Positions 16,478-25,246 of a stretch of DNA of 32,764 nt are shown here, piece by piece. The stretch is from an uncultured Solirubrobacteraceae bacterium. GTDB taxonomy: Bacteria; Actinomycetota; Thermoleophilia; Solirubrobacterales; Solirubrobacteraceae. A program made the position numbers and the translations under genes. The notes beneath the pieces were generated by a model. It saw nothing but the letters and a program-made list of their open reading frames with translations. It searched no databases and had not been told where the DNA came from. The DNA lies in NCBI GenBank assembly GCA_902806175.1, contig CADCVQ010000035.1:1-32764 (forward strand), written 5' to 3'. The stretch's first letter is position 1. Each line of letters starts with the position of its first letter.

Positions 16478-17743
16478 CTAGCTGACAGCCGCCTCGATCT
16501 TCTTCGAGTACGTCGGCTGGCCGTTCTTGATGACGTACAGGCCGTAATCGGTCAGCGTCGTGTCGCCGTTCGCATCGATCGAGTACGTGCCGAGCACGCT
16601 CTGGCGATCCTTCGTCGACAGGAGCGCCTCGGTGACCGCCTCGCGGTCGTTGGCCTTGTCACCGGCGCGCTTGAGCGCGTCGAGGGCGAGGGCCATGGTC
16701 TCGTAGCCGTAGATCGCGTACGGATCGACGGTCTGCGTGTTGTACTCCTGCTTGTACTTCTCGAGGATCGGCTCGGAGCCCGGGAGATCCTTGGCGCCCA
16801 GCGTCGCGACGGTCGTCTTCGTGCGCGCGCCGACGGAGGCGGGGATGCCGCCCTCCTTCGGGTTCGAGAAGGCTTCCTCGGTGACGCCGTCGGGGCCGTA
16901 GAGCTTCACGGTCTTGTTGGCGGCTGCAACGTCCTTGTAGACCTGGACGCCGTTCTCACCGGTGACGCCGGCCCACACGAAGCAGTCGGACTTGACCTTC
17001 GACGCGATCGCCCGGTAGTTCGGCGAGTTCTTGTCGGTCCCCTGCTCGTTCTCGATCGTCAGATCGTTCTGCTCGGCGGACTGCTTGATGTTGCGCGCAA
17101 GACCCGCGCCGTACACGGACTTGTCGTTCCACAGCGTCGCCGTCTGGCAGCCGTCTTCCTTCATGACGCTGACGAGCGCCGCGCCCTGGATCTTGTCGCG
17201 CGGCACGACCCGCGCGTACGTGCGCTTGCCGGTCGGGTAATACTTGTCGGGCTCGCCGGGCTCGGAGCCGGGCTCGTCCGTCGTCAGGCCGATGTAGGTG
17301 TTCGACGGGCTGATCTGCGGGATGCCCGCCTTGTTGAGGATCGGCAGCGAGACCTTCGTGCCGCCGGAGTTGAACTCGCCGAGGTAGAAGATCGTGGACT
17401 TGTCACGAACGGCCTGACGGGCGTTCTGGGCAGTCTTTCCCTCGTCGGCGGTGCCGGGGTTCTGGGCGGTCGAGTCGTCGAGTGACACGTACTTGATCGT
17501 GTACTTGCCGACCTTGCCGCCGACCTCGTCGAGCGCCAGCTTCTCGCCGTTGATGACGGCTTCTGACTGGCCGCGCGAGGTGCCCTGCAGCGGCAATGAC
17601 GAGTAGATGGTCAGCGTCGTCCCCTCAGCGACGTTGCCCCCGCCCCCGCCGCCCCCGCCTTCGTCATCGTCGCCGCACGCGGCCACGCCGAACGCCAGGG
17701 CCGGTACCAGCAACCCAAGAGCGGTTGCTCGATTGAAACGCAA
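16478..17743 (-). CDS. LIV-type ABC transporter substrate-binding lipoprotein (first paralogue)
   Basis: This 421-residue periplasmic-binding-protein fold type I lipoprotein starts MRFNRATALGLLV when read from a TTG at 17743. I chose this start because GGAGGG lies eight bases upstream and it leaves a normal signal peptide; the upstream codons to 17776 add only a non-signal stretch. The lipobox is FGVAAC (about residues 18-23), followed by an acidic patch and a run of Gly that form a flexible tether. The mature domain has YSSLPLQG near its front and GTYSIDANGDTTLTDYG near its end. It captures amino acids or related solutes for LivHMGF. The promoter-like TACGAT at 17790-17795 suggests a leader of about 40 bases. 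The ligand is not predictable; a Leu/Ile/Val label would be only by family. Confidence 0.9.
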   Translation of the reverse strand: MRFNRATALGLLVPALAFGVAACGDDDEGGGGGGGGNVAEGTTLTIYSSLPLQGTSRGQSEAVINGEKLALDEVGGKVGKYTIKYVSLDDSTAQNPGTADEGKTAQNARQAVRDKSTIFYLGEFNSGGTKVSLPILNKAGIPQISPSNTYIGLTTDEPGSEPGEPDKYYPTGKRTYARVVPRDKIQGAALVSVMKEDGCQTATLWNDKSVYGAGLARNIKQSAEQNDLTIENEQGTDKNSPNYRAIASKVKSDCFVWAGVTGENGVQVYKDVAAANKTVKLYGPDGVTEEAFSNPKEGGIPASVGARTKTTVATLGAKDLPGSEPILEKYKQEYNTQTVDPYAIYGYETMALALDALKRAGDKANDREAVTEALLSTKDRQSVLGTYSIDANGDTTLTDYGLYVIKNGQPTYSKKIEAAVS

Positions 17744-17789
17744 GATGAATTCCCTCCTCGGTGGGACTCTGAACACGGAAGCGCCGCCG

Positions 17790-17795
17790 ATCGTA
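17790..17795 (-). promoter_or_regulatory. -10-like TACGAT before the first binding lipoprotein gene
   Basis: TACGAT lies 46 bases before the TTG start at 17743, leaving a leader with GGAGGG eight bases before the start. This is a conventional leadered promoter, in contrast with most others in the window. No convincing -35 was seen. Confidence 0.4.
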
Positions 17796-17850
17796 CACCT
17801 GTTCAGCAGCTTCTAGTGCGGGTTGGTGCTTGGCGTGCACGCGATGCACC

Positions 17851-17867
17851 CCGCGCGCCAGGCGCGG
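17851..17867 (-). terminator. Weak hairpin after the second binding lipoprotein gene
   Basis: CCGCGC and GCGCGG pair around a five-base loop, starting 12 bases after the stop; a second small hairpin (GTGCA/TGCAC) follows. No T-run. The evidence for termination is modest. Confidence 0.3.
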
Positions 17868-17878
17868 GCGCCCGGTTG

Positions 17879-19123
17879 TCAGTCGCGGACGTCGAGCACC
17901 TTGTCCAGCACGAACTGCGAGCGACGCACCCGGTTGCCGGCGTACGTCGACAGGCTCGTGTCGCCGTTGGCGTCGATCGAGTAGCGCCCGAGCACCGAGT
18001 TGCGGTCGCGGATCGCGAGGAACGCGTCGGTCACCGCCTGGCGGTTGTTGCCCCGCGTTCCGGCTGATCGGATCGCGTGCAGTACGGCTGCGGCCGCCTC
18101 GTAGGCCTGCAGCGCCTCGGGCTCAGGCGGGCGGCCGAAGGTCTTGCGGAAGCGCTCGCGGAAGGCACGCGCGCTGCGCGGCAGCAGGCGCGCAGGCAGC
18201 GCCGGCGTCGTGACGCGGATCCGGCGCTGCACACGCGCGGGCAGGCCCTTCAGCAACGCCCGGTCGGCGACCGCAGCCGGGCCGAACAGCAACATCGACG
18301 GCGCCGCGGCGCCAACGGCCGTGAAGATCCGCGCTGCGCCGGTGTCCGTCCTCCCCGCGAACAGAAACGCGTCGGCGCCGGTCTCGGCGACCTTGCGCGC
18401 GCGGCCCGCGAGATCGCCGTGGCCCGCGTCGACGCGCCCGCGGTCGAACACCTCGATGCCCTGGCGCTCGGCGGCCTGCTCGACCTCGTCGGCGATCCCA
18501 CCGCCATAGATGTGCCGGTCGGCCATCAGCGCGATGCTGCGCACCCCCGAGGCCTTCATGTAGCCGACGAGCGCCGACGCCTGGACGTGGTCGGCGGGCA
18601 CGACGCGGGCGAAGGTGCGCTCGCCGGAGGGATAGAAGCGCTCGGGCTCGCCCTGCCGGCGGCTTGCGCGCGTGAGCCCGTCATACGTGCTCGACGGGCT
18701 GACCTGGAGGATCTGCCCCTCGTTGGTCAGCGGCAGCGACAGCGCCGTGGCGGCGGAGTCGCGCTCGCCGATGTACGCGATCGCGTTGAGGTCGCGGACG
18801 GCCTTGCGGGCGTTGTCGAGCACCTTGTCGGCGGTCCACGTGCCGGCCTCCGGCGTCGCGGAGTCAAGCGGCACGTAGGTGATCGTCAACGGCCCGACCT
18901 TGCCGCCGGTCTGCTGCAGCGCGAGCTTGATCGCGTTGACCATGTCACGGGCCCGCTCGCGGTCGGGACCCTGCAGCGGCAGGCTCGAGTAGATCGTCAG
19001 CGTGTCGCTGCCGTTGGGGACGGCGCTCGTCTTGCCGTCGTCGCCCCCGCAGGCGCCCACGCCGGCAGCGAGCGCGATCGCGCCGAGGACGCAGACGAGG
19101 GCCGCGCGCAACCCGCCGGACAT
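17879..19123 (-). CDS. LIV-type substrate-binding lipoprotein (second paralogue), downstream of trpBA
   Basis: The 414-residue lipoprotein begins at the ATG at 19123 (signal peptide LRAALVCVLGAIALAAG with lipobox GVGAC near residues 24-28). An upstream open stretch to 19252 lacks signal-peptide character and overlaps a real small gene in another frame. The mature protein aligns along its length with the first paralogue: YSSLPLQG, ARKAVRDLNAIAYIGE, QVSPSSTYDGLT, and GRYSIDANGDTSLSTY near the end. It has no permease or ATPase of its own and may share the LivHMGF channel with the first paralogue, widening its ligand range; that is inference. It lies eight bases after the small membrane gene and in line with trpBA, so it is probably transcribed with them. 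Confidence 0.9.
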   Translation of the reverse strand: MSGGLRAALVCVLGAIALAAGVGACGGDDGKTSAVPNGSDTLTIYSSLPLQGPDRERARDMVNAIKLALQQTGGKVGPLTITYVPLDSATPEAGTWTADKVLDNARKAVRDLNAIAYIGERDSAATALSLPLTNEGQILQVSPSSTYDGLTRASRRQGEPERFYPSGERTFARVVPADHVQASALVGYMKASGVRSIALMADRHIYGGGIADEVEQAAERQGIEVFDRGRVDAGHGDLAGRARKVAETGADAFLFAGRTDTGAARIFTAVGAAAPSMLLFGPAAVADRALLKGLPARVQRRIRVTTPALPARLLPRSARAFRERFRKTFGRPPEPEALQAYEAAAAVLHAIRSAGTRGNNRQAVTDAFLAIRDRNSVLGRYSIDANGDTSLSTYAGNRVRRSQFVLDKVLDVRD

Positions 19124-19131
19124 CGCTGCGC

Positions 19132-19290
19132 TTATCGCCGGTTGGGAAGGTACGGGGCGAGGATCTTCGCGGTGGCGCCGAGCACGATGATCACCGTCGT
19201 GAGCATGAAGGCGTCGACCGAGTTCCAGCCGATCGCCCAGAGCACGATCCACAGGACGAGACCGAACGTCGTAGCGAGGACGAGACCCAT
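19132..19290 (-). CDS. 52-residue membrane protein between trpA and the second binding lipoprotein
   Basis: The ATG at 19290 and TAA at 19132-19134 enclose 52 codons with strongly G/C third positions. The product has a helix at about 3-21 (LVLATTFGLVLWIVLWAIG), then GWNSVDAFM, a second helix at about 28-45 (TTVIIVLGATAKI) and a short basic tail (PYLPNRR). It resembles in layout the small DUF-type membrane proteins common in actinobacteria, but I cannot name the family. It begins 13 bases after the trpA stop and ends eight bases before the lipoprotein start, so it fits exactly between two genes of the same strand. It is easily missed in automatic annotation because of its size. Confidence 0.72.
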   Translation of the reverse strand: MGLVLATTFGLVLWIVLWAIGWNSVDAFMLTTVIIVLGATAKILAPYLPNRR

Positions 19291-19303
19291 CTGCCGCGCC
19301 AGA

Positions 19304-20127
19304 CTAACGGATGAGCCCGGCGGCGAGTTGCGCTACGAGTTCGCCGGCGACCGCGGCCGGGTCGTCGGCCTCCGAGACCGCGCGGATCAGTCGGCTGGCG
19401 ACGATGACGCCGTCCGCGCCCGCATCGGCCGCCTCGCCCGCCTGGGATGGCGTCGAGATGCCGAAACCGAGCGCCACCGGCACGTCGGCGCGCTTCCTGA
19501 CGCGTGCGAGCAGGCCGCCGACGTGGTCGCCGAACGCGGGCCGCTCGCCGGTCGTCCCGACGACCGAGACGACGTAGATGAAGCCGCGTGCCTCGGCCGC
19601 GATCGCCGTCAGGCGATCGTCGGGCGTGGTCGGCGCGACGAGCGGGATGAGCGCGATTTGAGCGGCGTGGCAGGCGTCGCGCACCTCGCCGGCCTCGTGC
19701 ATTGGCAGGTCGGGCACGATCATGCCGCTGATGCCGGCGTCGCTCAGGCGGCGGGCGAATCTCTCGGCGCCGCGCGCGAGCACGAGGTTGACGTAGCACA
19801 TGAGGATCACCGGAACGCGCCGCGCGAGCGCCTCGCCGACCTCCAGCACGCCCGCGAGCGTCGCGCCCGCCTGCAGCGCGGCGGTGCCCGCGGCGTGGAT
19901 CACCGGGCCGTCGGCGAGCGGATCGGAGTACGGCACGCCGAGCTCGATGAGGTCGGCGCCGTTGGCGGCATAGGCCTCGCCGATCGCAAGCGAGGTCGGC
20001 AGGTCTGGATAGCCGCCCATGACATAGGGCATCAGCGCGGCGCGGCCGCGGCGCAGGGCGAACGCGGCGGCGATGCGGTCCTCGCCCGTCTGCGGCACGG
20101 CGGCAACGCGGTCGCGGGCGCTCTTGC

Positions 20128-20131
<4 letters not shown>
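19304..20131 (-). CDS. trpA: Tryptophan synthase alpha subunit
   Basis: TrpA cleaves indole-3-glycerol phosphate to indole and glyceraldehyde 3-phosphate and passes indole through a tunnel to TrpB. The 275-residue TIM barrel shows [16 protein letters not shown] with the catalytic pair Glu63 and Asp74 (E. coli Glu49/Asp60), [15 protein letters not shown] and [10 protein letters not shown] near the phosphate site. The ATG at 20131 overlaps the trpB stop (ATGA), the coupling usual for this pair. The 52-residue membrane gene follows directly. Confidence 0.97.
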
Positions 20132-21321
<1,190 letters not shown>

Positions 21322-21327
21322 GCCGGC

Positions 21328-21333
21328 ATCCTA
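21328..21333 (-). promoter_or_regulatory. -10-like TAGGAT before trpB
   Basis: TAGGAT ends six bases before the trpB ATG at 21321, with no Shine-Dalgarno site. Its upstream half runs into the inverted repeat at 21331-21501, so any -35 contact would lie inside that repeat. Confidence 0.5.
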
Positions 21334-21501
21334 GGTGGTCCGTCTCGTGACGGGCGGCCTGAAAACCCGGGATGCCGGCGCCGGCTGGCAAGGACGCAGG
21401 ACCGAAGGTGTGGCTCTGCCACATCGAGTGTCCGAGGACGCCGCCAGGCGGTGATCGGCGCCCGGGGTCTCAGGTGGCCCGTCACGAGACGGGCCACTGA
21501 T
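21331..21501. repeat. Large imperfect palindrome between trpF and trpB
   Basis: The 84-base left arm (21331-21414) and the reverse complement of the right arm (21418-21501) agree at about 56 positions by hand count. The outer 40 bases are best: CGTCTCGTGACGGGC is shared exactly, and CCTGA and CCCGG blocks follow. The centre is TGTGGC-TCT-GCCACA. Within each arm CCGTC/GACGG is itself a small hairpin. The repeat fills most of the 196-base gap and touches the trpB -10-like box. No other copy is in the window. Confidence 0.7.
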
Positions 21502-21517
21502 GGCTGATGGCGCGCGA

Positions 21518-22162
21518 TCACGAGGCCTGCGCGAGCTCCGGCCCGCGCACGGCCGTATGGAACGCCTGCAGCTTCGCGGGATCCTTGACGCCGGGCGCGG
21601 CCTCGGTGCCGCTCGCAACGTCGACTGCGAACGGCTGCGTCGCGGCGATCGCGTCGGCGACGTTGACGGCGTTCAGGCCGCCGCTGAGGATCACGGGCGC
21701 GCGCAGGCCGGCCTTGCGCACGAGGTCCCAGTCGATCGTCTGGCCCGTACCGCCCGGCACGCCCTCGACGTGGGCGTCGAGCAGCAGGAAGTCGGTGTGG
21801 TAGGCCGACGCGGCCTGCAGCGTCGCGCGCGAGCGCACGCGCACGGCCTTGATGACCTTCGCGCCCGTGCGGCGCGCGATCTCGGCGCAGAAGACCGGGC
21901 CCTCGTCGCCGTGCAATTGGACGAACTGCAGCCCCGCCGCCTGCACGGCGAGATCGATCTCTTCCAGGCGCGCGTTGACGAAGACGCCGGTGAGGTGGAC
22001 CGTGCGCCGCAGCGCGGCGCCGATCCGCTGCGCCTCGTCGAGCTCGCAGCACCGCGGCGAGCCGGGCCAGAAGATCATTCCCAGAGCCCACGCGCCCGCC
22101 TCGGCCGCCAGATGGGCGTCCGCGAGGTTCGTGATCCCGCAATGCTTGATCCGCGTGGACAT
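21518..22162 (-). CDS. trpF: Phosphoribosylanthranilate isomerase
   Basis: TrpF converts N-(5-phosphoribosyl)anthranilate to the carboxyphenylamino-deoxyribulose phosphate by Amadori rearrangement. The 214-residue TIM barrel has the catalytic Cys8 in IKHCGIT, VQLHGDE, the catalytic Asp129 in LLLDAHVEG, and VDVASGTE at the phosphate site. I place the start at the ATG at 22162; an in-frame ATG at 22171 overlaps the -10-like TACGAT and is less likely. A dedicated TrpF is worth noting because Streptomyces and Mycobacterium lack it and use bifunctional PriA. It follows htrA by 47 bases, and 196 bases separate it from trpB. Confidence 0.95.
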   Translation of the reverse strand: MSTRIKHCGITNLADAHLAAEAGAWALGMIFWPGSPRCCELDEAQRIGAALRRTVHLTGVFVNARLEEIDLAVQAAGLQFVQLHGDEGPVFCAEIARRTGAKVIKAVRVRSRATLQAASAYHTDFLLLDAHVEGVPGGTGQTIDWDLVRKAGLRAPVILSGGLNAVNVADAIAATQPFAVDVASGTEAAPGVKDPAKLQAFHTAVRGPELAQAS

Positions 22163-22169
22163 CGTGCCC

Positions 22170-22175
22170 ATCGTA
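22170..22175 (-). promoter_or_regulatory. -10-like TACGAT before trpF
   Basis: TACGAT ends seven bases before the ATG at 22162 and overlaps the in-frame ATG at 22171, which supports the downstream start. No Shine-Dalgarno site. Confidence 0.45.
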
Positions 22176-22209
22176 GAGCCGCGGCGGTGGCGCGTCTCGT
22201 GCGCGGCTT

Positions 22210-23349
22210 CTAGAAGCCCGGCCGGCGCCCGAGCCGCACTGAAACGGTGCGCCGTGTCCCATCGCGCAGGATGTCCAACCTGACGCGGTCGCCGGGCCGA
22301 CGCGCGCCGATCAGCTGCGAGACGTCGTCGGAGTCGCGCACCTTCTGGCCGTCGACGGACTTGATGATGTCACCGCCCAGCCGCACGGTCGCGCCGCCGA
22401 TCTCCTGCTCGCTCGTGCCGCCGCGCAGGCCGGCGCGCTCGGCGGGGCTGTCGGGCTCGACGGTCTGGACGAGGGCACCGTCGGCCGAGGCGAGGTTCAG
22501 CTCCTCCAAGCCTTCGTCGATCGTCCGCGTGCCGACGCCGAGGTAGGCGCGCTGCACGGCGCCGCCGCGGCGCAGCTGCGGGATGACCTCCTTCGCCGTG
22601 TCGACCGGTACCGCGAAGCCGATGCCGACGTTGCCGCCGCCGCTGCCGCCGGTCTCGATCTGCGAGTTGACCCCGATCACCCGGCCGCGCGCGTCGATCA
22701 GCGGGCCGCCGGAGTTGCCGGGGTTGATCGCCGCGTCGGTCTGGATGACGTTGTTGATCTCAAAGCCCGGTTGCAGCGACGGGATCGAGCGCTGCAGCGC
22801 CGAGACGACGCCCGTGGTCAGCGTGCGGTCCAGGCCGAACGGGTTGCCGATGGCGACCGTCGGGTCGCCGACCTGCACGCCCTTGGAGGAGCCGAGCTCC
22901 AGCGGCTCGAGGTCCAGCCCGTCGGGGTCGACGAGCAGCAGCGCCAGGTCGGTCGACGGGTCGCGGCCGGCGACGCGCGCCTGCGCCGTGCGCTTGTCGC
23001 CGAAGCGTACGGCGACCCGGCTTGCCCCTTCGACGACGTGCGCGTTCGTGACGATCGAGCCGCCCTTGCCGATCACGAAGCCCGACCCGGTCGACTGCCC
23101 CTCCTGCTCGGGCGCGAACGGCGAGGCGGCCTGCGTCACGTTCGCCGTGATGAAGACGACGCCCGGCGCGTCGCGCTTGTAGATCTCGCGCGGCGTGAGG
23201 GCGCCCTGCTGCGGGTTGGCGATGTCCGCTCCGGCGCCCGAGAAGACGGTCGTGGTCTCGTCGCCGCCGCCGGCGCCGGTCAAGAGCAGGACCGCAGCGA
23301 CCAGCGCGCCTCCGACGAGCGCCGCGAGGAAGTGCGTCAGCTGGCTCAT
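22210..23349 (-). CDS. HtrA/DegP-like membrane-anchored serine protease with PDZ domain
   Basis: The 379-residue protein has an N-terminal membrane segment (about 8-25), a trypsin-like domain at about 55-260 with catalytic His104 (TNAHVV), Asp134 (STDLALL) and Ser213 (GNSGGPL), and one PDZ domain at about 280-370. Such proteases degrade or refold damaged proteins outside the membrane under stress. The active site is complete. It lies between trpC and trpF, reading the same way; 31 bases separate it from trpC and 47 from trpF. The ATG has no clear Shine-Dalgarno site. A role in tryptophan synthesis is not expected, so it looks like a gene inserted into the pathway cluster. Confidence 0.94.
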   Translation of the reverse strand: MSQLTHFLAALVGGALVAAVLLLTGAGGGDETTTVFSGAGADIANPQQGALTPREIYKRDAPGVVFITANVTQAASPFAPEQEGQSTGSGFVIGKGGSIVTNAHVVEGASRVAVRFGDKRTAQARVAGRDPSTDLALLLVDPDGLDLEPLELGSSKGVQVGDPTVAIGNPFGLDRTLTTGVVSALQRSIPSLQPGFEINNVIQTDAAINPGNSGGPLIDARGRVIGVNSQIETGGSGGGNVGIGFAVPVDTAKEVIPQLRRGGAVQRAYLGVGTRTIDEGLEELNLASADGALVQTVEPDSPAERAGLRGGTSEQEIGGATVRLGGDIIKSVDGQKVRDSDDVSQLIGARRPGDRVRLDILRDGTRRTVSVRLGRRPGF

Positions 23350-23380
23350 CGGGGCTGACGAGGGACCAGGCGGACGGCGC

Positions 23381-24184
23381 TCACCACGTCAGCGCGTCGG
23401 CGTCGTCGCCGCCCGTCAGGGCGCGCAGCGCCGCCTCGGGATCGACCGCGCGCATCAGCGATTCGCCGATCAGCACGCCGTCGACGCCGACACGCTCCAG
23501 CGCGTCGAGCTGCTCGCGCGAGTGAAAGCCCGACTCCGACACCACCGTCTTGCCCGCCGGGATGTCCGCCAGCAGCTCGAACGTGCGCTCGACGTCGACG
23601 CTGAAGTCGCCGAGGTCGCGGTTGTTGATCCCGATGACGTCGGCGTCGAGCACCTGCAGCGCGAGCTGGAGCTCCTCCTCGTCGTGGACCTCGACGAGGA
23701 CGTCGAGGTCCAGCCCGCGTGCGTCGGAGTGCAGCGCGGCGAGCATGCTCGGCGCCAGCGCCGCGACGATCAGCAGGACCGCGTCGGCGCCCGCCGCCGC
23801 CGACTCGTAGAGCTGGTAGGGATCGACGATGAAGTCCTTGCGCAGGATCGGCAGCGCGGACGCGGCGCGGGCCTCGCGCAGGTCGTCGAGCGAGCCGCCG
23901 AAGTGCTTGCCCTCGGTGAGGATCGAGATCGCCGCCGCACCGCCGCGCTCGTAGGCGAGCACGACGTCGCCGACCGTGGCGCCCTCGCGGATCTCGCCGG
24001 CCGACGGCGACCGGCGCTTGTGCTCGGCGATGACCGAGACGCCGGGCAGCGTCAGCGCCTCGGAGAACGGGCGGTCGTCGCCACGCCCCGCAAGCGCGCT
24101 CTCGAGCTGCGCCAGGGGAACCTCGGCGCGCCGCCGGCGCACGTCCTCGCGCGTGCCGGCGACGATCCGCTCGAGCACGTTCAC
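23381..24184 (-). CDS. trpC: Indole-3-glycerol phosphate synthase
   Basis: TrpC closes the indole ring of carboxyphenylamino-deoxyribulose phosphate with loss of CO2 and water. The 267-residue TIM barrel has the catalytic Lys56 in VIAEHKRRSPSAG (the usual form is AEIK or AEVK), LTEGKHFGGS, the second Lys in LRKDFIVDPYQLYE, INNRDL and VSESG. The His before Lys56 is an unusual but conservative-position change. It begins with GTG overlapping the trpD stop (GTGA), so it is translationally coupled to trpD. It is monofunctional, not fused to TrpF. Confidence 0.96.
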   Translation of the reverse strand: MNVLERIVAGTREDVRRRRAEVPLAQLESALAGRGDDRPFSEALTLPGVSVIAEHKRRSPSAGEIREGATVGDVVLAYERGGAAAISILTEGKHFGGSLDDLREARAASALPILRKDFIVDPYQLYESAAAGADAVLLIVAALAPSMLAALHSDARGLDLDVLVEVHDEEELQLALQVLDADVIGINNRDLGDFSVDVERTFELLADIPAGKTVVSESGFHSREQLDALERVGVDGVLIGESLMRAVDPEAALRALTGGDDADALTW

Positions 24185-25236
24185 GCGCTGCTCTCCTGCT
24201 CGGCGGCGAGCTGGTTGGTGCGCGCGATCAGCGCGTCGAGTGTGGCCGTCGCCGAGCCGTCGTCGATCGCCGCCTGCGCCGCTTGCACGCCCGCCGCGAT
24301 GTCGTCCGCCCGGCCGGCGGCGTAGATCGCGGCGCCGGCGTTGAGCACCGCGATGTCGCGATGCGCGCCGGCCTCTCCGGCGAAGATCGCGCGCGTGGTC
24401 GCGGCGTTGTCGGCGGGCGAGCCGCCGGCGACGGCGTCGACGTCGTCAACCGTCGCCAGACCGCAGTCCTCCGGGCGCACGGTGTAGGTCTTCAGGTCGG
24501 GGCCGTCGACTTCGACGACGGTTGTGGGGGCCGAGATGCTCATCTCGTCGAGCGCGTCCTGCGAGGATACGACCAGCGCGCGATCGACCCCCAGCAATGC
24601 CAGCGCGCCCGCCATGATCTCCACGTACTCGGGGTCCGAGACGCCGATCAGCTGCCGGCGCGCGCAGGCCGGATTCGTCAGCGGGCCGAGGAAGTTGAAG
24701 ATCGTGCGGACGGCGAGCTCCTTGCGCACCGACACGACGTAGCGCGTCGCCTGATGGTGGCGCGGGGCGAACATGAAGCCGAAGCCGAGCTCGTCGATGC
24801 ACGTTCCGACGGCCGGCGGATCGAGGTCGATCCGCGCGCCGAGCGCCTCGAGCACGTCGGCCGAGCCCGAGCGGCTCGTGGCGGAGCGGTTGCCGTGCTT
24901 GGCGACCGCGCAGCCGGCTCCGGCGGCGATCAGCGCGGCGGTCGTGGAGACGTTGAACGTCAGCCTGCCACCGCCCGTCCCCGCGGTGTCGACGAGCTCG
25001 TCGCGCGACGTCGTGACGGGGGTGGCGAGGGCGCGCATCGTCTGCGCGAGCCCGGCCAGTTCGTCGATCGTCTCCCCCTTCGTGCGCAGCGCGATCAGCA
25101 GCCCCGAGATCTGCACCTCCGAGGCATCGCCGGCCATGATGATCTCGAGCACCTGAGCCGCCTCCTCGAGGCTGAGGTGCCGGCCCGATGCGGCCTTGTC
25201 GATCGCCTGTGTGAGGGCCTGGTCTGGCAAGGCCAC
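24181..25236 (-). CDS. trpD: Anthranilate phosphoribosyltransferase
   Basis: TrpD transfers phosphoribose from PRPP to anthranilate. The product (351 residues from the GTG at 25236) has VDTAGTGGG (PRPP-binding loop), NVSTTAALIAAGAG, KHGNRSATSRSGSADVLEAL, and FNFLGPLTNPA, all in the standard order. The frame is open for 56 codons more upstream, but those lie within the acyltransferase gene and lack family similarity. A TTG six bases further in (25230) is an alternative start. The stop overlaps the trpC GTG. It begins eight bases after the acyltransferase stop, whose TAA forms part of a TAACCT -10-like sequence. Confidence 0.95.
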   Translation of the reverse strand: MALPDQALTQAIDKAASGRHLSLEEAAQVLEIIMAGDASEVQISGLLIALRTKGETIDELAGLAQTMRALATPVTTSRDELVDTAGTGGGRLTFNVSTTAALIAAGAGCAVAKHGNRSATSRSGSADVLEALGARIDLDPPAVGTCIDELGFGFMFAPRHHQATRYVVSVRKELAVRTIFNFLGPLTNPACARRQLIGVSDPEYVEIMAGALALLGVDRALVVSSQDALDEMSISAPTTVVEVDGPDLKTYTVRPEDCGLATVDDVDAVAGGSPADNAATTRAIFAGEAGAHRDIAVLNAGAAIYAAGRADDIAAGVQAAQAAIDDGSATATLDALIARTNQLAAEQESSA

Positions 25237-25240
25237 GCGC

Positions 25241-25246
25241 AGGTTA
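25241..25246 (-). promoter_or_regulatory. -10-like TAACCT before trpD
   Basis: TAACCT matches the rpsA hexamer, including the preceding GC. Its TAA is also the stop codon of the acyltransferase gene. It ends four bases before the GTG start and ten before the alternative TTG, so its use is uncertain. Confidence 0.3.

Noticed and set aside
17124-17300. Direct-repeat or CRISPR-like spacing in the lipoprotein gene regions
   Set aside because: Recurrent GC-rich codon patterns such as gtcgtc and gcgcgc are composition effects; no regularly spaced identical repeats were found anywhere in the window.
22163-22171. Upstream in-frame ATG of trpF
   Set aside because: It overlaps the -10-like TACGAT, and TrpF proteins normally begin just before the KxCG motif, which the downstream ATG fits.
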